Translations under genes and position numbers: made by a program
Notes under the pieces: model-generated
Databases searched by the model: none
What the model was told of the DNA's origin: nothing
Seen by the model: only the letters and a program-made list of their open reading frames with translations
Source of the DNA: UBA6927 sp022447855
Lineage (GTDB): Bacteria > Chloroflexota > Dehalococcoidia > Lucifugimonadales > UBA6927
Length of the DNA stretch: 53,063 nt
Direction: 5' to 3'
NCBI GenBank assembly: GCA_022447855.1
Contig: JAKUTX010000010.1
Span: 1-53,063 of the forward strand
Shown here: positions 43,922 to 51,948 of the stretch, piece after piece
How positions within the stretch are numbered: the stretch's first letter is position 1
Layout of the letters: the number at the start of each line of letters is the position of its first letter

Positions 43922-45709
43922 TCAATCTGATTTGAATTCAATTTCCAATTCTTTTAGTTGAGAATCTGAAACATTACTTGGTGATTCAAAAAGTGGATCA
44001 ATTGCATTTTGTGTTTTAGGAAAGGCAATCACTTCCCTAATATTGTTTTTATCCGAAAGCAACATCACTAATCTATCAATTCCTGGAGCAATTCCTCCAT
44101 GGGGTGGCGCGCCATATTTAAATGCAGTGAGCATATGACCAAATCTCTCATCAATCTGATCATCTGAGTAACCAGCCAAGCGAAAAACTCTACGCTGAAG
44201 TTCTGGGTCACTTATCCTAATACTTCCGCTAGCTAATTCGTCTCCATTCGCAACGACGTCATAACACTGAGCAATTATTTGATCGGGATTCACCTCTAAG
44301 TCGACTGAATCTAAATTTTTAGGCATAGTAAATGCATGATGCATAGGTTCCCATCGACTCCCATCTTCGTCCCATTCAAACAATGGAAATTCCGTAACAA
44401 ATGCGAATGCAACTTCATCAGTATCTATAAGCTCCAACCTTGCTCCAATTTCATTACGCAGTAGACTAAGAGAGGTGTTTGTTGATTTTTGAGGGCCAGC
44501 AATAATTAATATCGAATCACCAACTTCGGCACCACATCGGTTCGCCATTTCTCTAACCAATTCTGGAGATAAAAATCTACTGATCGGTGAATTTATATCT
44601 TCAGAATTTAAGGCCTCTAATGAATCACCTCGGATAGATATATATATCATTCCTGATGCACCACGAGCTTTAACGAATTCATTTAAATCATCAAGTTGTC
44701 TTCTTGGATATGATGCCATACCCGGGGCAGCAAACCCTTTAATAATCCCTCCATCATTCAGGATTGAATCAAATACTCGGAATTCAGTGCCTACAAATAA
44801 ATCGGAAAAATCAAACAGTTCCAACCCGAAACGCAAATCAGGTTTATCAGTACCATATTTTTGCATCGATTCCTGATAAGAAATCCTAGGAAATTTTTTG
44901 GGAATTTTTTTATTAGGTGCTAATTCTTTTACAAGGGTACTATACATTTTTTCAGTTAATTCAAGAATATCTTCTTCTTCTACAAAACTCATCTCCAAAT
45001 CTAATTGAGTAAATTCAGGCTGTCTATCAGCCCTAGGGTCTTCGTCCCTGAAACATCTCGCAATCTGAAAGTATTTCTCAACACCTGAAACCATTAATAA
45101 TTGTTTCAGTTGCTGAGGTGATTGAGGTAATGCATAAAATTGACCAGGATACAACCTACTTGGAACTAAATAATCTCTTGCTCCTTCGGGAGTACTTTTA
45201 GTTAATATTGGTGTTTCTATTTCTAGAAACCCGCGATCATCCAAAAAATCTCTTATGAATTTAACCACTTTATGACGCAAGATAAGAATATCTTGCATTT
45301 GTGGTCTTCTGAGATCTAAATATCTATACTTTAGGCGGAGCAATTCATCAACATCTGAATCATCACTAATGCTAAAAGGAGGTGTGTCAGATTGATTCAA
45401 TATTTGCATATTTTCTGCTTCAACTTCAACATCACCACTACTCATATCTGGATTTTGCATTCCATCTGGTCTAGCACGAACGACACCAGTAACCTGGACC
45501 ACCCATTCACTTCTTAATGATTCAGCCAATGCGTGTATCTCAGGAGTAACTTCAGGATTAAAAACGATTTGAGCTATTCCGCTACTATCCCTCAAATCAA
45601 TAAATATCAACCCTCCATGATCTCGACGCCTATGTACCCAACCAGCTAATACAACCTTGTCGCTAACATTTTGGATTTTCAGCAATCCAGCTCCAATATT
45701 CTTAAGCAT
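43922..45709 (-). CDS. aspS: Aspartyl-tRNA synthetase (bacterial type)
   Basis: A 595-residue class II synthetase. The OB-fold anticodon domain (1-105) has GWVHRRRDHGGLIFIDLRDSSG. Motif 2 is KYFQIARCFRDEDPRADRQPEFTQLD (central FRDEDPRADRQ). The GAD insert spans about 285-420, and motif 3 is FGAPPHGGIAPGIDR-like (YGAPPHGGIAPGIDRLVM). AGGA precedes the ATG. It charges tRNA-Asp and, in organisms without AsnRS, also tRNA-Asn; this window does not tell which. It lies 44 bp after the lrp-like gene. Confidence 0.98.
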   Translation of the reverse strand: MLKNIGAGLLKIQNVSDKVVLAGWVHRRRDHGGLIFIDLRDSSGIAQIVFNPEVTPEIHALAESLRSEWVVQVTGVVRARPDGMQNPDMSSGDVEVEAENMQILNQSDTPPFSISDDSDVDELLRLKYRYLDLRRPQMQDILILRHKVVKFIRDFLDDRGFLEIETPILTKSTPEGARDYLVPSRLYPGQFYALPQSPQQLKQLLMVSGVEKYFQIARCFRDEDPRADRQPEFTQLDLEMSFVEEEDILELTEKMYSTLVKELAPNKKIPKKFPRISYQESMQKYGTDKPDLRFGLELFDFSDLFVGTEFRVFDSILNDGGIIKGFAAPGMASYPRRQLDDLNEFVKARGASGMIYISIRGDSLEALNSEDINSPISRFLSPELVREMANRCGAEVGDSILIIAGPQKSTNTSLSLLRNEIGARLELIDTDEVAFAFVTEFPLFEWDEDGSRWEPMHHAFTMPKNLDSVDLEVNPDQIIAQCYDVVANGDELASGSIRISDPELQRRVFRLAGYSDDQIDERFGHMLTAFKYGAPPHGGIAPGIDRLVMLLSDKNNIREVIAFPKTQNAIDPLFESPSNVSDSQLKELEIEFKSD

Positions 45710-45753
45710 TTTCTAATCCTGAATCAAAATAATCATTAAACACTGATCGAAAA

Positions 45754-46206
45754 CTATAGGAATGGAGCAATATGACCTCTTTTCATGACAGACAGATTCA
45801 CAAATGTCTCAGTTCTCCTTACTCCCGGTATGGTTCCTATGCGAGTGCGTAAAAAGACTCCCAACGCTTCAGGAGATGGTAATGCAGTCCATGCGAAAAC
45901 ATCATATGTTCCAGTCGTAAGTGCAACCCATCCTACTTCACTAAGGTCTGCAATATGCCTTGCTACTTCATCAAGTTTGTCTGGATCAACTTGAACACCA
46001 ACCAATGCTTCGGAAACATATCCCATCTTGCCGGCATCCATAAGTACAGTCACGTGGACATAGTCTTCATCCAATATACGTTTTAATCTGCGTCGAACCG
46101 TTCCTTCAGTAAGATCAAGTTCTCTAGCAATGCTTGCATTACTAGCTCTGCCGTCTTTCCTCAAAATATCAATTATTTGATTATCTAGTGGATCTAAATC
46201 ACTCAT
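45754..46206 (-). CDS. Lrp/AsnC family transcriptional regulator
   Basis: A 150-residue feast/famine regulator. The N-terminal HTH is LDNQIIDILRKDGRASNASIARELDLTEGTVRRRLKRI (recognition helix TEGTVRRRLK). The ligand domain (RAM/AsnC_trans_reg, about 60-145) has VGVQVDPDKLDEVARHI and TGTYDVFAWTAL. Such proteins sense amino acids and form octamers. A TATAGTC-N7-GACTATA inverted repeat 16 bp before the start suggests autoregulation. It lies upstream of aspS and near the E1/E2 operon, either of which it may control. Confidence 0.92.
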   Translation of the reverse strand: MSDLDPLDNQIIDILRKDGRASNASIARELDLTEGTVRRRLKRILDEDYVHVTVLMDAGKMGYVSEALVGVQVDPDKLDEVARHIADLSEVGWVALTTGTYDVFAWTALPSPEALGVFLRTRIGTIPGVRRTETFVNLSVMKRGHIAPFL

Positions 46207-46221
46207 TAATTCACTCTAAAA

Positions 46222-46242
46222 TATAGTCTTATTACGACTATA
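46222..46242. promoter_or_regulatory. Inverted repeat before the lrp-like gene, candidate operator
   Basis: TATAGTC (46222-46228) and GACTATA (46236-46242) are perfect 7-bp arms around a 7-bp spacer. The outer arm lies 16 bp from the gene start, where an autoregulatory Lrp/AsnC site would overlap the promoter; TATATT on the minus strand is a possible -10 in the same place. Confidence 0.5.
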
Positions 46243-46291
46243 ACAAGCAAGGGAAAATCCATCAAGGTTGAATGTCCAAAAGATGAATTCT

Positions 46292-46768
46292 CTAACCACG
46301 TCTGATAGAGATATAAATACCGGCCAAAGTCCCTAAAATTACATAAGGAGAAAGTAAACTATCAGGAATAAAAAACATAATGATTAGCAATGTCGAGAGA
46401 CATCCCAGAAATATTATGGCTTTAAAAATTCTAGATCGCCGATTATGTACAGATCGTGTGACAATTTCGCCTATGAAGACTAAACCCAAAAATAATAATA
46501 TTCCATCGAAATATAAAAATGATTTTAGTATCCAATGAGAAAACACATATAAAAAACCTAATGCTAATCCACTAATTAATGAAAAGAATAATGAACGCAA
46601 AATAAGGTTTTTAGGTATTTTCAAAGAATAACTTTTTGAACAATCAGGACATCTCATCCCCACCACACTTTGCACCAAGCATGTCGGACAAATCATATCG
46701 CCACAATTAGTGCAACTTAACAAAGTTTCTATGTCTGGGTGTCTTTTACATTTTGAGGAGATATTCAT
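46292..46768 (-). CDS. B-box-type zinc finger membrane protein
   Basis: Residues 6-43 are a Cys/His-rich zinc finger: CKRHPDIETLLSCTNCGDMICPTC and MRCPDC, the B-box pattern often found before membrane domains in bacteria. Four hydrophobic segments follow (about 52-75, 78-98, 112-130, 134-155). Function unknown; a sensory or protein-binding role is possible. I chose ATG 46768, which starts 10 bp after plsY ends; the longer reading from 46825 would overlap plsY by 47 bp. Confidence 0.7.
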   Translation of the reverse strand: MNISSKCKRHPDIETLLSCTNCGDMICPTCLVQSVVGMRCPDCSKSYSLKIPKNLILRSLFFSLISGLALGFLYVFSHWILKSFLYFDGILLFLGLVFIGEIVTRSVHNRRSRIFKAIIFLGCLSTLLIIMFFIPDSLLSPYVILGTLAGIYISIRRG

Positions 46769-46778
46769 TAGTAACCAA

Positions 46779-47447
46779 TCAATCTCTGTTAATCCATTTT
46801 TGACGATCAGATATGTCTCGGTCAAATATAACTCTATTTAAAAGCCCCATGTACCGTTTCTTCGTAATCACAATTGGTTCACCATTTGCCAATACTCTTT
46901 TTATTATCAAAACTGCTATCCCCCAACAACTAATTAATAACAAGTCAAAACTTCTATCAAAAACAATTGAAAGGATTGGAAAAATCAACATGCACAAAAA
47001 TGTGTACAACCCTGTTTCCCTTCTAATTAGGTTCCCAAAAACTACTAAACATATAAAAACAATCACCTCTTCAAAAAAATTAAATCCGAGAATGATGCCA
47101 AAAAACACAGATATGCCTCTACCTCCATTAAAACTAATCCACGGAGACCAATTATGTGCAATCAAAGCCAATAATGATACCAATCCTTGGAGAAGAAGAT
47201 CCCCTTCTAGCAGTTGTCTAACTAAAAATACTACTAACCACCCTTTAATCAAAACATCAAATACAGAGATTAAAATTCCAGAAATAGCACCAATATGTAC
47301 AATTGCATTAGATCCCCCAACATTCCCTGATCCAAATTGACGAATGTCAATGCCTCTAAATATTTTTCCTACGATATAAGCAGTTGGAATCGAACCTACA
47401 GAGTAGGAAAAAACTGCTAAGAGAATTAAAATTGGAATGTCAGGCAT
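46779..47447 (-). CDS. plsY: Glycerol-3-phosphate acyltransferase PlsY
   Basis: A membrane enzyme that acylates glycerol 3-phosphate from acyl phosphate in phospholipid synthesis. It shows GSIPTAYIVGK, the motif-1 loop FGSGNVGGSNA (about 38-48), the second motif around FDVLIKG, and motif 3 AHNWSPWISFNGGRGISV. Six or seven hydrophobic segments. 222 residues, against about 200 in standard PlsY, with a longer basic C-terminus (KKRYMGLLNRVIF). plsX is not nearby. Confidence 0.94.
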   Translation of the reverse strand: MPDIPILILLAVFSYSVGSIPTAYIVGKIFRGIDIRQFGSGNVGGSNAIVHIGAISGILISVFDVLIKGWLVVFLVRQLLEGDLLLQGLVSLLALIAHNWSPWISFNGGRGISVFFGIILGFNFFEEVIVFICLVVFGNLIRRETGLYTFLCMLIFPILSIVFDRSFDLLLISCWGIAVLIIKRVLANGEPIVITKKRYMGLLNRVIFDRDISDRQKWINRD

Positions 47448-47479
47448 TTCTTAACCATGTTACGCATGTAACACCCAAT

Positions 47480-48355
47480 CTAAGCATTACTGCTGTTTAA
47501 AGTCTTCCGTCTAACAATTTCACAAACAGTATTTTTTGAAGGCCCAATAAAACCTGGAAGAATTTCCCCAGGATTTCCATTTGCATGATAATCACTACCT
47601 CCGCATTTAATAAGTTCTAAATCCGAAGCTATCATTTCCAATTCATGGATTTGTTCATGAGTATAATCATTATAAAAAACTTCTATCCCCACCAAACCTA
47701 CTTTTTTCAGTTCAACAATGTTTTGTTTGATAACTGGCCAATCTTCACCCCCCAGTTCTCTTTGAGCCAAATAAGTAGGATGAGCGAGCACAGGAACGCC
47801 AGAATATTCTAGAATTAATTTTACTGCACCAGAAGGTGTCAAACGGGGTCTCGAAACATATGCTAATCCATTACGACCCAGGTATTTATCAAACGCCTGT
47901 TTAGGATATTCTATATAGCCATTATCTACCATCGCTTGAGCAATATGTGGACGACCAATAGCTGCTCCATCAGAAATGCGCAGAACTTGATCCCATGAAA
48001 TTTTTATCCCCAGATCATTTAACTTTTGAACCATACCCATTGCCCTGGCTTTACGACCGTCACGAAAATCTGCCAGTACATTCTGGAAGTCATTGTTTTT
48101 ATAATCTAGAAAATACCCTAATACATGAACTTCAATACCGGGCTGATCAGCACTCAATTCAATACCAGGGATAACAGTAAAATCCTTATACTTTTCCGCA
48201 GCCTGAAAAGCTTCTTCAATACCCTCAGTTGAATCATGATCGGTAACTGCGACAGTATTAAGGCCTTTTTCAGCGCATAAATCAATTAATTCTGTCGGAG
48301 TTAAATTACCATCTGAAAAGGTAGTATGTAAATGGAGATCGACCTCAACAACCAT
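47480..48355 (-). CDS. PHP-domain phosphoesterase, TrpH/Rnm-like
   Basis: A 291-residue metal-dependent phosphoesterase. Motifs: VDLHLHTTFSDGNLTP (metal His), VAVTDHDSTEG, HVLGYFLD, VPVLAHPTY and GGSDYHAN near the C-terminus, in the order of the YciV/TrpH family. Characterised relatives remove nucleotides 5' to 3' from short RNAs or 3',5'-bisphosphates. It follows rny by about 65 bp in the same direction, so a joint role in RNA turnover is plausible. Confidence 0.92.
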   Translation of the reverse strand: MVVEVDLHLHTTFSDGNLTPTELIDLCAEKGLNTVAVTDHDSTEGIEEAFQAAEKYKDFTVIPGIELSADQPGIEVHVLGYFLDYKNNDFQNVLADFRDGRKARAMGMVQKLNDLGIKISWDQVLRISDGAAIGRPHIAQAMVDNGYIEYPKQAFDKYLGRNGLAYVSRPRLTPSGAVKLILEYSGVPVLAHPTYLAQRELGGEDWPVIKQNIVELKKVGLVGIEVFYNDYTHEQIHELEMIASDLELIKCGGSDYHANGNPGEILPGFIGPSKNTVCEIVRRKTLNSSNA

Positions 48356-48400
48356 ATTATTTCCACACCCAAAATAAAAACATTACTTTTGAATTCAACA

Positions 48401-48434
48401 GAATATGCTCAGTATTAAATTACCGAGCATATTC
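48401..48434 (-). terminator. Long hairpin at the rny 3' end
   Basis: GAATATGCTC (48401-48410) and GAGCATATTC (48425-48434) are perfect 10-bp arms around a 14-nt loop, with more pairs outside (CAACA/TATTG, one mismatch). The stem overlaps the last codons of rny. No T-run follows directly on the minus strand, so it may slow, process or protect the transcript rather than end it. Confidence 0.5.
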
Positions 48435-49985
48435 TATTGAACGACTTTCTCGAATTACTGTTACTTTAATTTGTCCAGGGTATGCTAAGTTATCTTCGAT
48501 TTTCTTCACTATTCCCCGAGCTAATTTTGAGGCTTCTGCATCGTCAATTGAATCAGGACTTACCATAACTCTGACTTCTCTACCAGCCTGAATCGCAAAC
48601 GTCTTCTGAACACCTTCAAAGCTGTTAGCAACATCTTCCAATGCTTTTAGTCGTTCCATATAATTTTCCACTGTATCGCTTCTCGAACCAGGCCTAGCAG
48701 CACTAAGTGCATCTGCGGCTGAAACTAAAAATGCCTCAACAGAGGTCATCACATCATCATGATGCTCTCCAATACATTTTGAAATATGCTTAGATACATT
48801 ATATCTTTCAGCAATTTCAGCTCCTATAGCTGCATGTGGTCCTTCAACTTCATGGGAAACTGCCTTGCCAATATCATGTAACAAGCCTCCCATCTTGGAA
48901 ATCCTAACATTAGCCCCAACCTCAGCAGCCATTAAACCTGCAAGATTACAAACTTCCATGGAATGCTGCAGAACATTCTCACCATAGCTCGTTCGGTATT
49001 TCAGTCTGCCCAGCAATTTGATTAACTCAGGATGCAATCCTCTTACACCTGTATCAAGCATCGCCTGCTCTCCGGCCTTCCAAACAGTCTCATTAATTTC
49101 TTTCTCGGATCTCTCAACAACAGACTCTATACGTGCTGGATGAATTCTTCCATCAGCAATAAGCTTTTCTACGGACAGTCTAGCAATCTGTCTTCGAATG
49201 GGATCAAAACAAGAAAGCGTAACAAGTTCTGGAGAATCATCAATTATCAAGTCTGCACCAGTAGCACGTTCAATAGCACGGATATTTCGACCCTCTTTAC
49301 CAATCAAACGACCTTTCATTTCGTCATTTGGTATTTGCACAGAAACAACCGTTGCCTCCGAGACAACATCTGATGCAAGTCTCTGAATCGCTTGACCCAA
49401 AACGAATCTTGCAGCATCCTGAGCCTTAACTTTCGCTTCTTCCTCCATATCCCTATATCGGATAGCGAGTTCGTGCTCAATATTCTCTTCAGCACGGTGA
49501 GTCAACATTTCTTCGACTTGAGAAATTGGTGTATTAGTCAATTCTTCTAAACGTTCTACCTCCTGATCTCTGAAACCTTCCAGTTCAGATCTTAGAACGT
49601 CCACACCCTTTTCTTTTTCGACAATCTTCTCATCACGATTGTCTAAATTTCTTGACCTTCGATCTTGGTCTTTCTCTCGTTTAGCTAGTCTGCGCCGATT
49701 AGCTTGCAGTTCAGAACGTCTCTCGTCAATCTCTAAATCAGCATTTGCCTTAAGTTTGACTATCTCTTCCCTACCTTCCAGAAGAATAGCCCTTTTAGAT
49801 TCTTGTGACTTGTTACGTTCAACTAAACTATAATTATTCGCCTCTTTGATAAGATCTTCTGCTTCAATTTTCGCTGCCAAATGACGCTTTTTATTAAAAG
49901 CATTTTGTATCACATGACCACAAATTGCACCAATAATTAAACCTGCAAGGACGGCGATCAGAGCGAAAATAATTAAGGTATCCAC
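48420..49985 (-). CDS. rny: Ribonuclease Y
   Basis: A membrane-anchored endoribonuclease that starts mRNA decay. A single N-terminal membrane segment (about 3-25: LIIFALIAVLAGLIIGAICG) is followed by a long charged coiled coil (about 30-190) and a KH domain with IGKEGRNIRAIERATGADLIIDD. Then comes the HD domain, metal pair in GGLLHDIGKAVSHE and GEHHDDV, and a C-terminal DNA/RNA-binding tail. The frame has an ATG at 50000, but a perfect GGAGGTGA lies 5 nt before a GTG at 49985, so I start there: 521 residues, the family norm. Confidence 0.96.
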   Translation of the reverse strand: MDTLIIFALIAVLAGLIIGAICGHVIQNAFNKKRHLAAKIEAEDLIKEANNYSLVERNKSQESKRAILLEGREEIVKLKANADLEIDERRSELQANRRRLAKREKDQDRRSRNLDNRDEKIVEKEKGVDVLRSELEGFRDQEVERLEELTNTPISQVEEMLTHRAEENIEHELAIRYRDMEEEAKVKAQDAARFVLGQAIQRLASDVVSEATVVSVQIPNDEMKGRLIGKEGRNIRAIERATGADLIIDDSPELVTLSCFDPIRRQIARLSVEKLIADGRIHPARIESVVERSEKEINETVWKAGEQAMLDTGVRGLHPELIKLLGRLKYRTSYGENVLQHSMEVCNLAGLMAAEVGANVRISKMGGLLHDIGKAVSHEVEGPHAAIGAEIAERYNVSKHISKCIGEHHDDVMTSVEAFLVSAADALSAARPGSRSDTVENYMERLKALEDVANSFEGVQKTFAIQAGREVRVMVSPDSIDDAEASKLARGIVKKIEDNLAYPGQIKVTVIRESRSIEYAR

Positions 49986-50047
49986 GCCCTTCACCTCCAT
50001 ATTAATCTATTTAAATACTCCTAAAGAATGTTATACATCCCCACACG

Positions 50048-50076
50048 ATCTTATAATGTCAATCTAAAACTGTCAA
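50048..50076 (-). promoter_or_regulatory. Predicted promoter of rny
   Basis: On the minus strand TTGACA (50076-50071) is separated by 17 nt from TAAGAT (50053-50048; 4 of 6). The leader to the GTG start is about 55 nt. A second TTGACA lies 14 bp downstream, without a good partner. Confidence 0.5.
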
Positions 50077-50113
50077 GAAAAGCTTACTGTATACTAAAAC
50101 CAAAAACATTCTA

Positions 50114-50122
50114 TGATATAAT
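50114..50122 (+). promoter_or_regulatory. Predicted extended -10 promoter of the transketolase genes
   Basis: TGATATAAT fits TGnTATAAT perfectly, about 48 bp before the ATG at 50170. No clear -35 is seen. Confidence 0.55.
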
Positions 50123-50169
50123 CACTAACTAGTTTAAATTGGTAGAAATTTCTACTTCGGAGAATGTTG

Positions 50170-50985
50170 ATGACATCTGAAAACATTGAACATTTGGAAT
50201 CTATCGCAAGAAAAATCAGACGTAATATTATTTCAATGACAGCAAATGCAGGTAGTGGACACCCTGGGGGTTCTTTATCATCAGCAGATATTTTGACTGC
50301 ACTTTATTTCAGTGTAATGAAGCATGATCCCAAAAATCCAAAATTGACAGACCGAGATAAATTCATTCTAAGCAAAGCTCACGCATGTCCGGTTCTTTAT
50401 GCAGCACTTGCTGAATCCGGGTACTTTCCAATTGAAGAATTAAATACGTTCCGTCAGATTAACAGTCGTTTGCAAGGACACGCTCACATTAAAACTCCAG
50501 GAGTTGAAATGTCGGGAGGATCCCTCGGGCAAGGTCTATCTTTTGGCATAGGAACAGCCTTGGCTGCAAGACTTGATGGCTTAGACTCAAGGACATATGT
50601 ACTTTTAGGAGACGGAGAATGTGACGAAGGTCAAATCTGGGAAGCTGCTATGTCTGCCACTCACCATAAAATTGACAACCTTACTGTAATCATCGATAGA
50701 AATGGAATTCAAAATGATAGATTTACTCATGAAGTAATGAATCTGGAACCATTACCATATAAATGGAGATCTTTCGGATGGAACTCTATTGAGATAGATG
50801 GTCATAAAATGACTGAAATTTTAAGTGCATTTAGAGAAGCTGCAAACATCAAAGGAAAGCCAACCGTTATTGTAGCCAAAACCACAAAAGGCAAAGGAGT
50901 TAGTTTTATGGAAAATAATCCTGACTACCATGGCAAGGTGGCATCAGGCGATGAACTTACTCAAGCATTAGAAGAAATTGGATAA
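50170..50985 (+). CDS. Transketolase, N-terminal (ThDP-binding) subunit
   Basis: A 271-residue half-transketolase that carries the ThDP diphosphate/Mg site: GSGHPGGSLSSADIL at the N-terminus, HAHIKTPGVEMSGGSLGQGLS, and GDGECDEGQIWEAAMSATHHKIDNL followed by IIDRNGIQND. Transketolase moves two-carbon units in the pentose phosphate pathway. The split form is common in archaea, Firmicutes and Chloroflexota. GGAG at 50159-50162 is 7 nt before ATG 50170 and only 1 nt before ATG 50164, so the former is chosen. The other half follows 3 bp downstream. Confidence 0.94.
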   Translation: MTSENIEHLESIARKIRRNIISMTANAGSGHPGGSLSSADILTALYFSVMKHDPKNPKLTDRDKFILSKAHACPVLYAALAESGYFPIEELNTFRQINSRLQGHAHIKTPGVEMSGGSLGQGLSFGIGTALAARLDGLDSRTYVLLGDGECDEGQIWEAAMSATHHKIDNLTVIIDRNGIQNDRFTHEVMNLEPLPYKWRSFGWNSIEIDGHKMTEILSAFREAANIKGKPTVIVAKTTKGKGVSFMENNPDYHGKVASGDELTQALEEIG

Positions 50986-50988
50986 GAT

Positions 50989-51948
50989 ATGAATTCTCCT
51001 CAAGAAATGATTTCAACCAGAGAAATTGCTGGCCAAACACTTTTGGAACTCGGATCTGAGATACCAGACATGGTCGTAGTTGGTGGAGATTTAAATAAGT
51101 CCACCTACTCCAACAAGTTTGGATCAAAATTTCCTGAACGTTTCTTTGACTTGGGTGCAGCAGAACAAAATATGATTAGTGTTGCTGCCGGTTTAGCAGC
51201 TAGTGGCAAAATACCTGTAGTTAGTACATTCGCAGTTTTTGGCACGAGCAGACCCTATGATCAATTAAGAGTAGGTGTTTCTCAACCCAATCTTAATGTT
51301 AAGGTAATTCTGACACATGCTGGATTGTTAACAGGAGAAGACGGAGTATCAGCCCAGTCAATAGAAGATATAGGAATAATGGCTACATTACCAAATTTCT
51401 CAGTCGTTGTTCCATCCGATGGAATAGAAGCTCGCGAATCGATCAAAACAGCAATGGAAACTGATGGACCCTTTTACATCAGGCTTTCCCGACCTGCCAT
51501 TCCAGTAATTCATAATAATGACTTTGAATTTCAATTAGGAAAAGCAGAAACAATGCGAGATGGAGATGATGTCACAATTGTTGCATGTGGAATAATGGTC
51601 AACGCAGCAATAGAGGCGGCAGTTGTTTTAGATAGATTCGGAGTATCTTGCAGGGTACTAAACATGTCAACCATTAAACCTTTAGATACTATGGCCTTAG
51701 CAAAAGCTGCTAGAGAAACTGGTGCAATTGTTACTGCTGAAGAACATTATATTAATAGTGGACTAGGAAGTTTGGTATCTCATGCGCTTTCAAGAATCGA
51801 ACCTGTTCCAGTAGAGTCTGTTGCACTCCACGGATATGCAGAATCAGGTCAGCCTGAAGAACTTTTTACAAAATACCATTTAAACTATACAGATATTGAA
51901 CACGCAGTAAGGGTAGTGATAGATAGAAAGAAAAAATCTTCCTATTAA
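50989..51948 (+). CDS. Transketolase, C-terminal (pyrimidine-binding) subunit
   Basis: A 319-residue partner half. FFDLGAAEQNMISVAAGLAASG holds the catalytic Glu that activates ThDP, and QLRVGVSQPNLNVKVILTHAGLLTGEDGVSAQ follows (central THAGLLTGEDG). The C-terminal domain has CRVLNMSTIKPLDTMALAKAARETGAIVTAEEH. Together with the N-terminal half it makes a complete enzyme; DXP synthase or a related 1-deoxysugar enzyme is less likely. Its stop abuts the stop of ffh with no gap. Confidence 0.94.
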   Translation: MNSPQEMISTREIAGQTLLELGSEIPDMVVVGGDLNKSTYSNKFGSKFPERFFDLGAAEQNMISVAAGLAASGKIPVVSTFAVFGTSRPYDQLRVGVSQPNLNVKVILTHAGLLTGEDGVSAQSIEDIGIMATLPNFSVVVPSDGIEARESIKTAMETDGPFYIRLSRPAIPVIHNNDFEFQLGKAETMRDGDDVTIVACGIMVNAAIEAAVVLDRFGVSCRVLNMSTIKPLDTMALAKAARETGAIVTAEEHYINSGLGSLVSHALSRIEPVPVESVALHGYAESGQPEELFTKYHLNYTDIEHAVRVVIDRKKKSSY

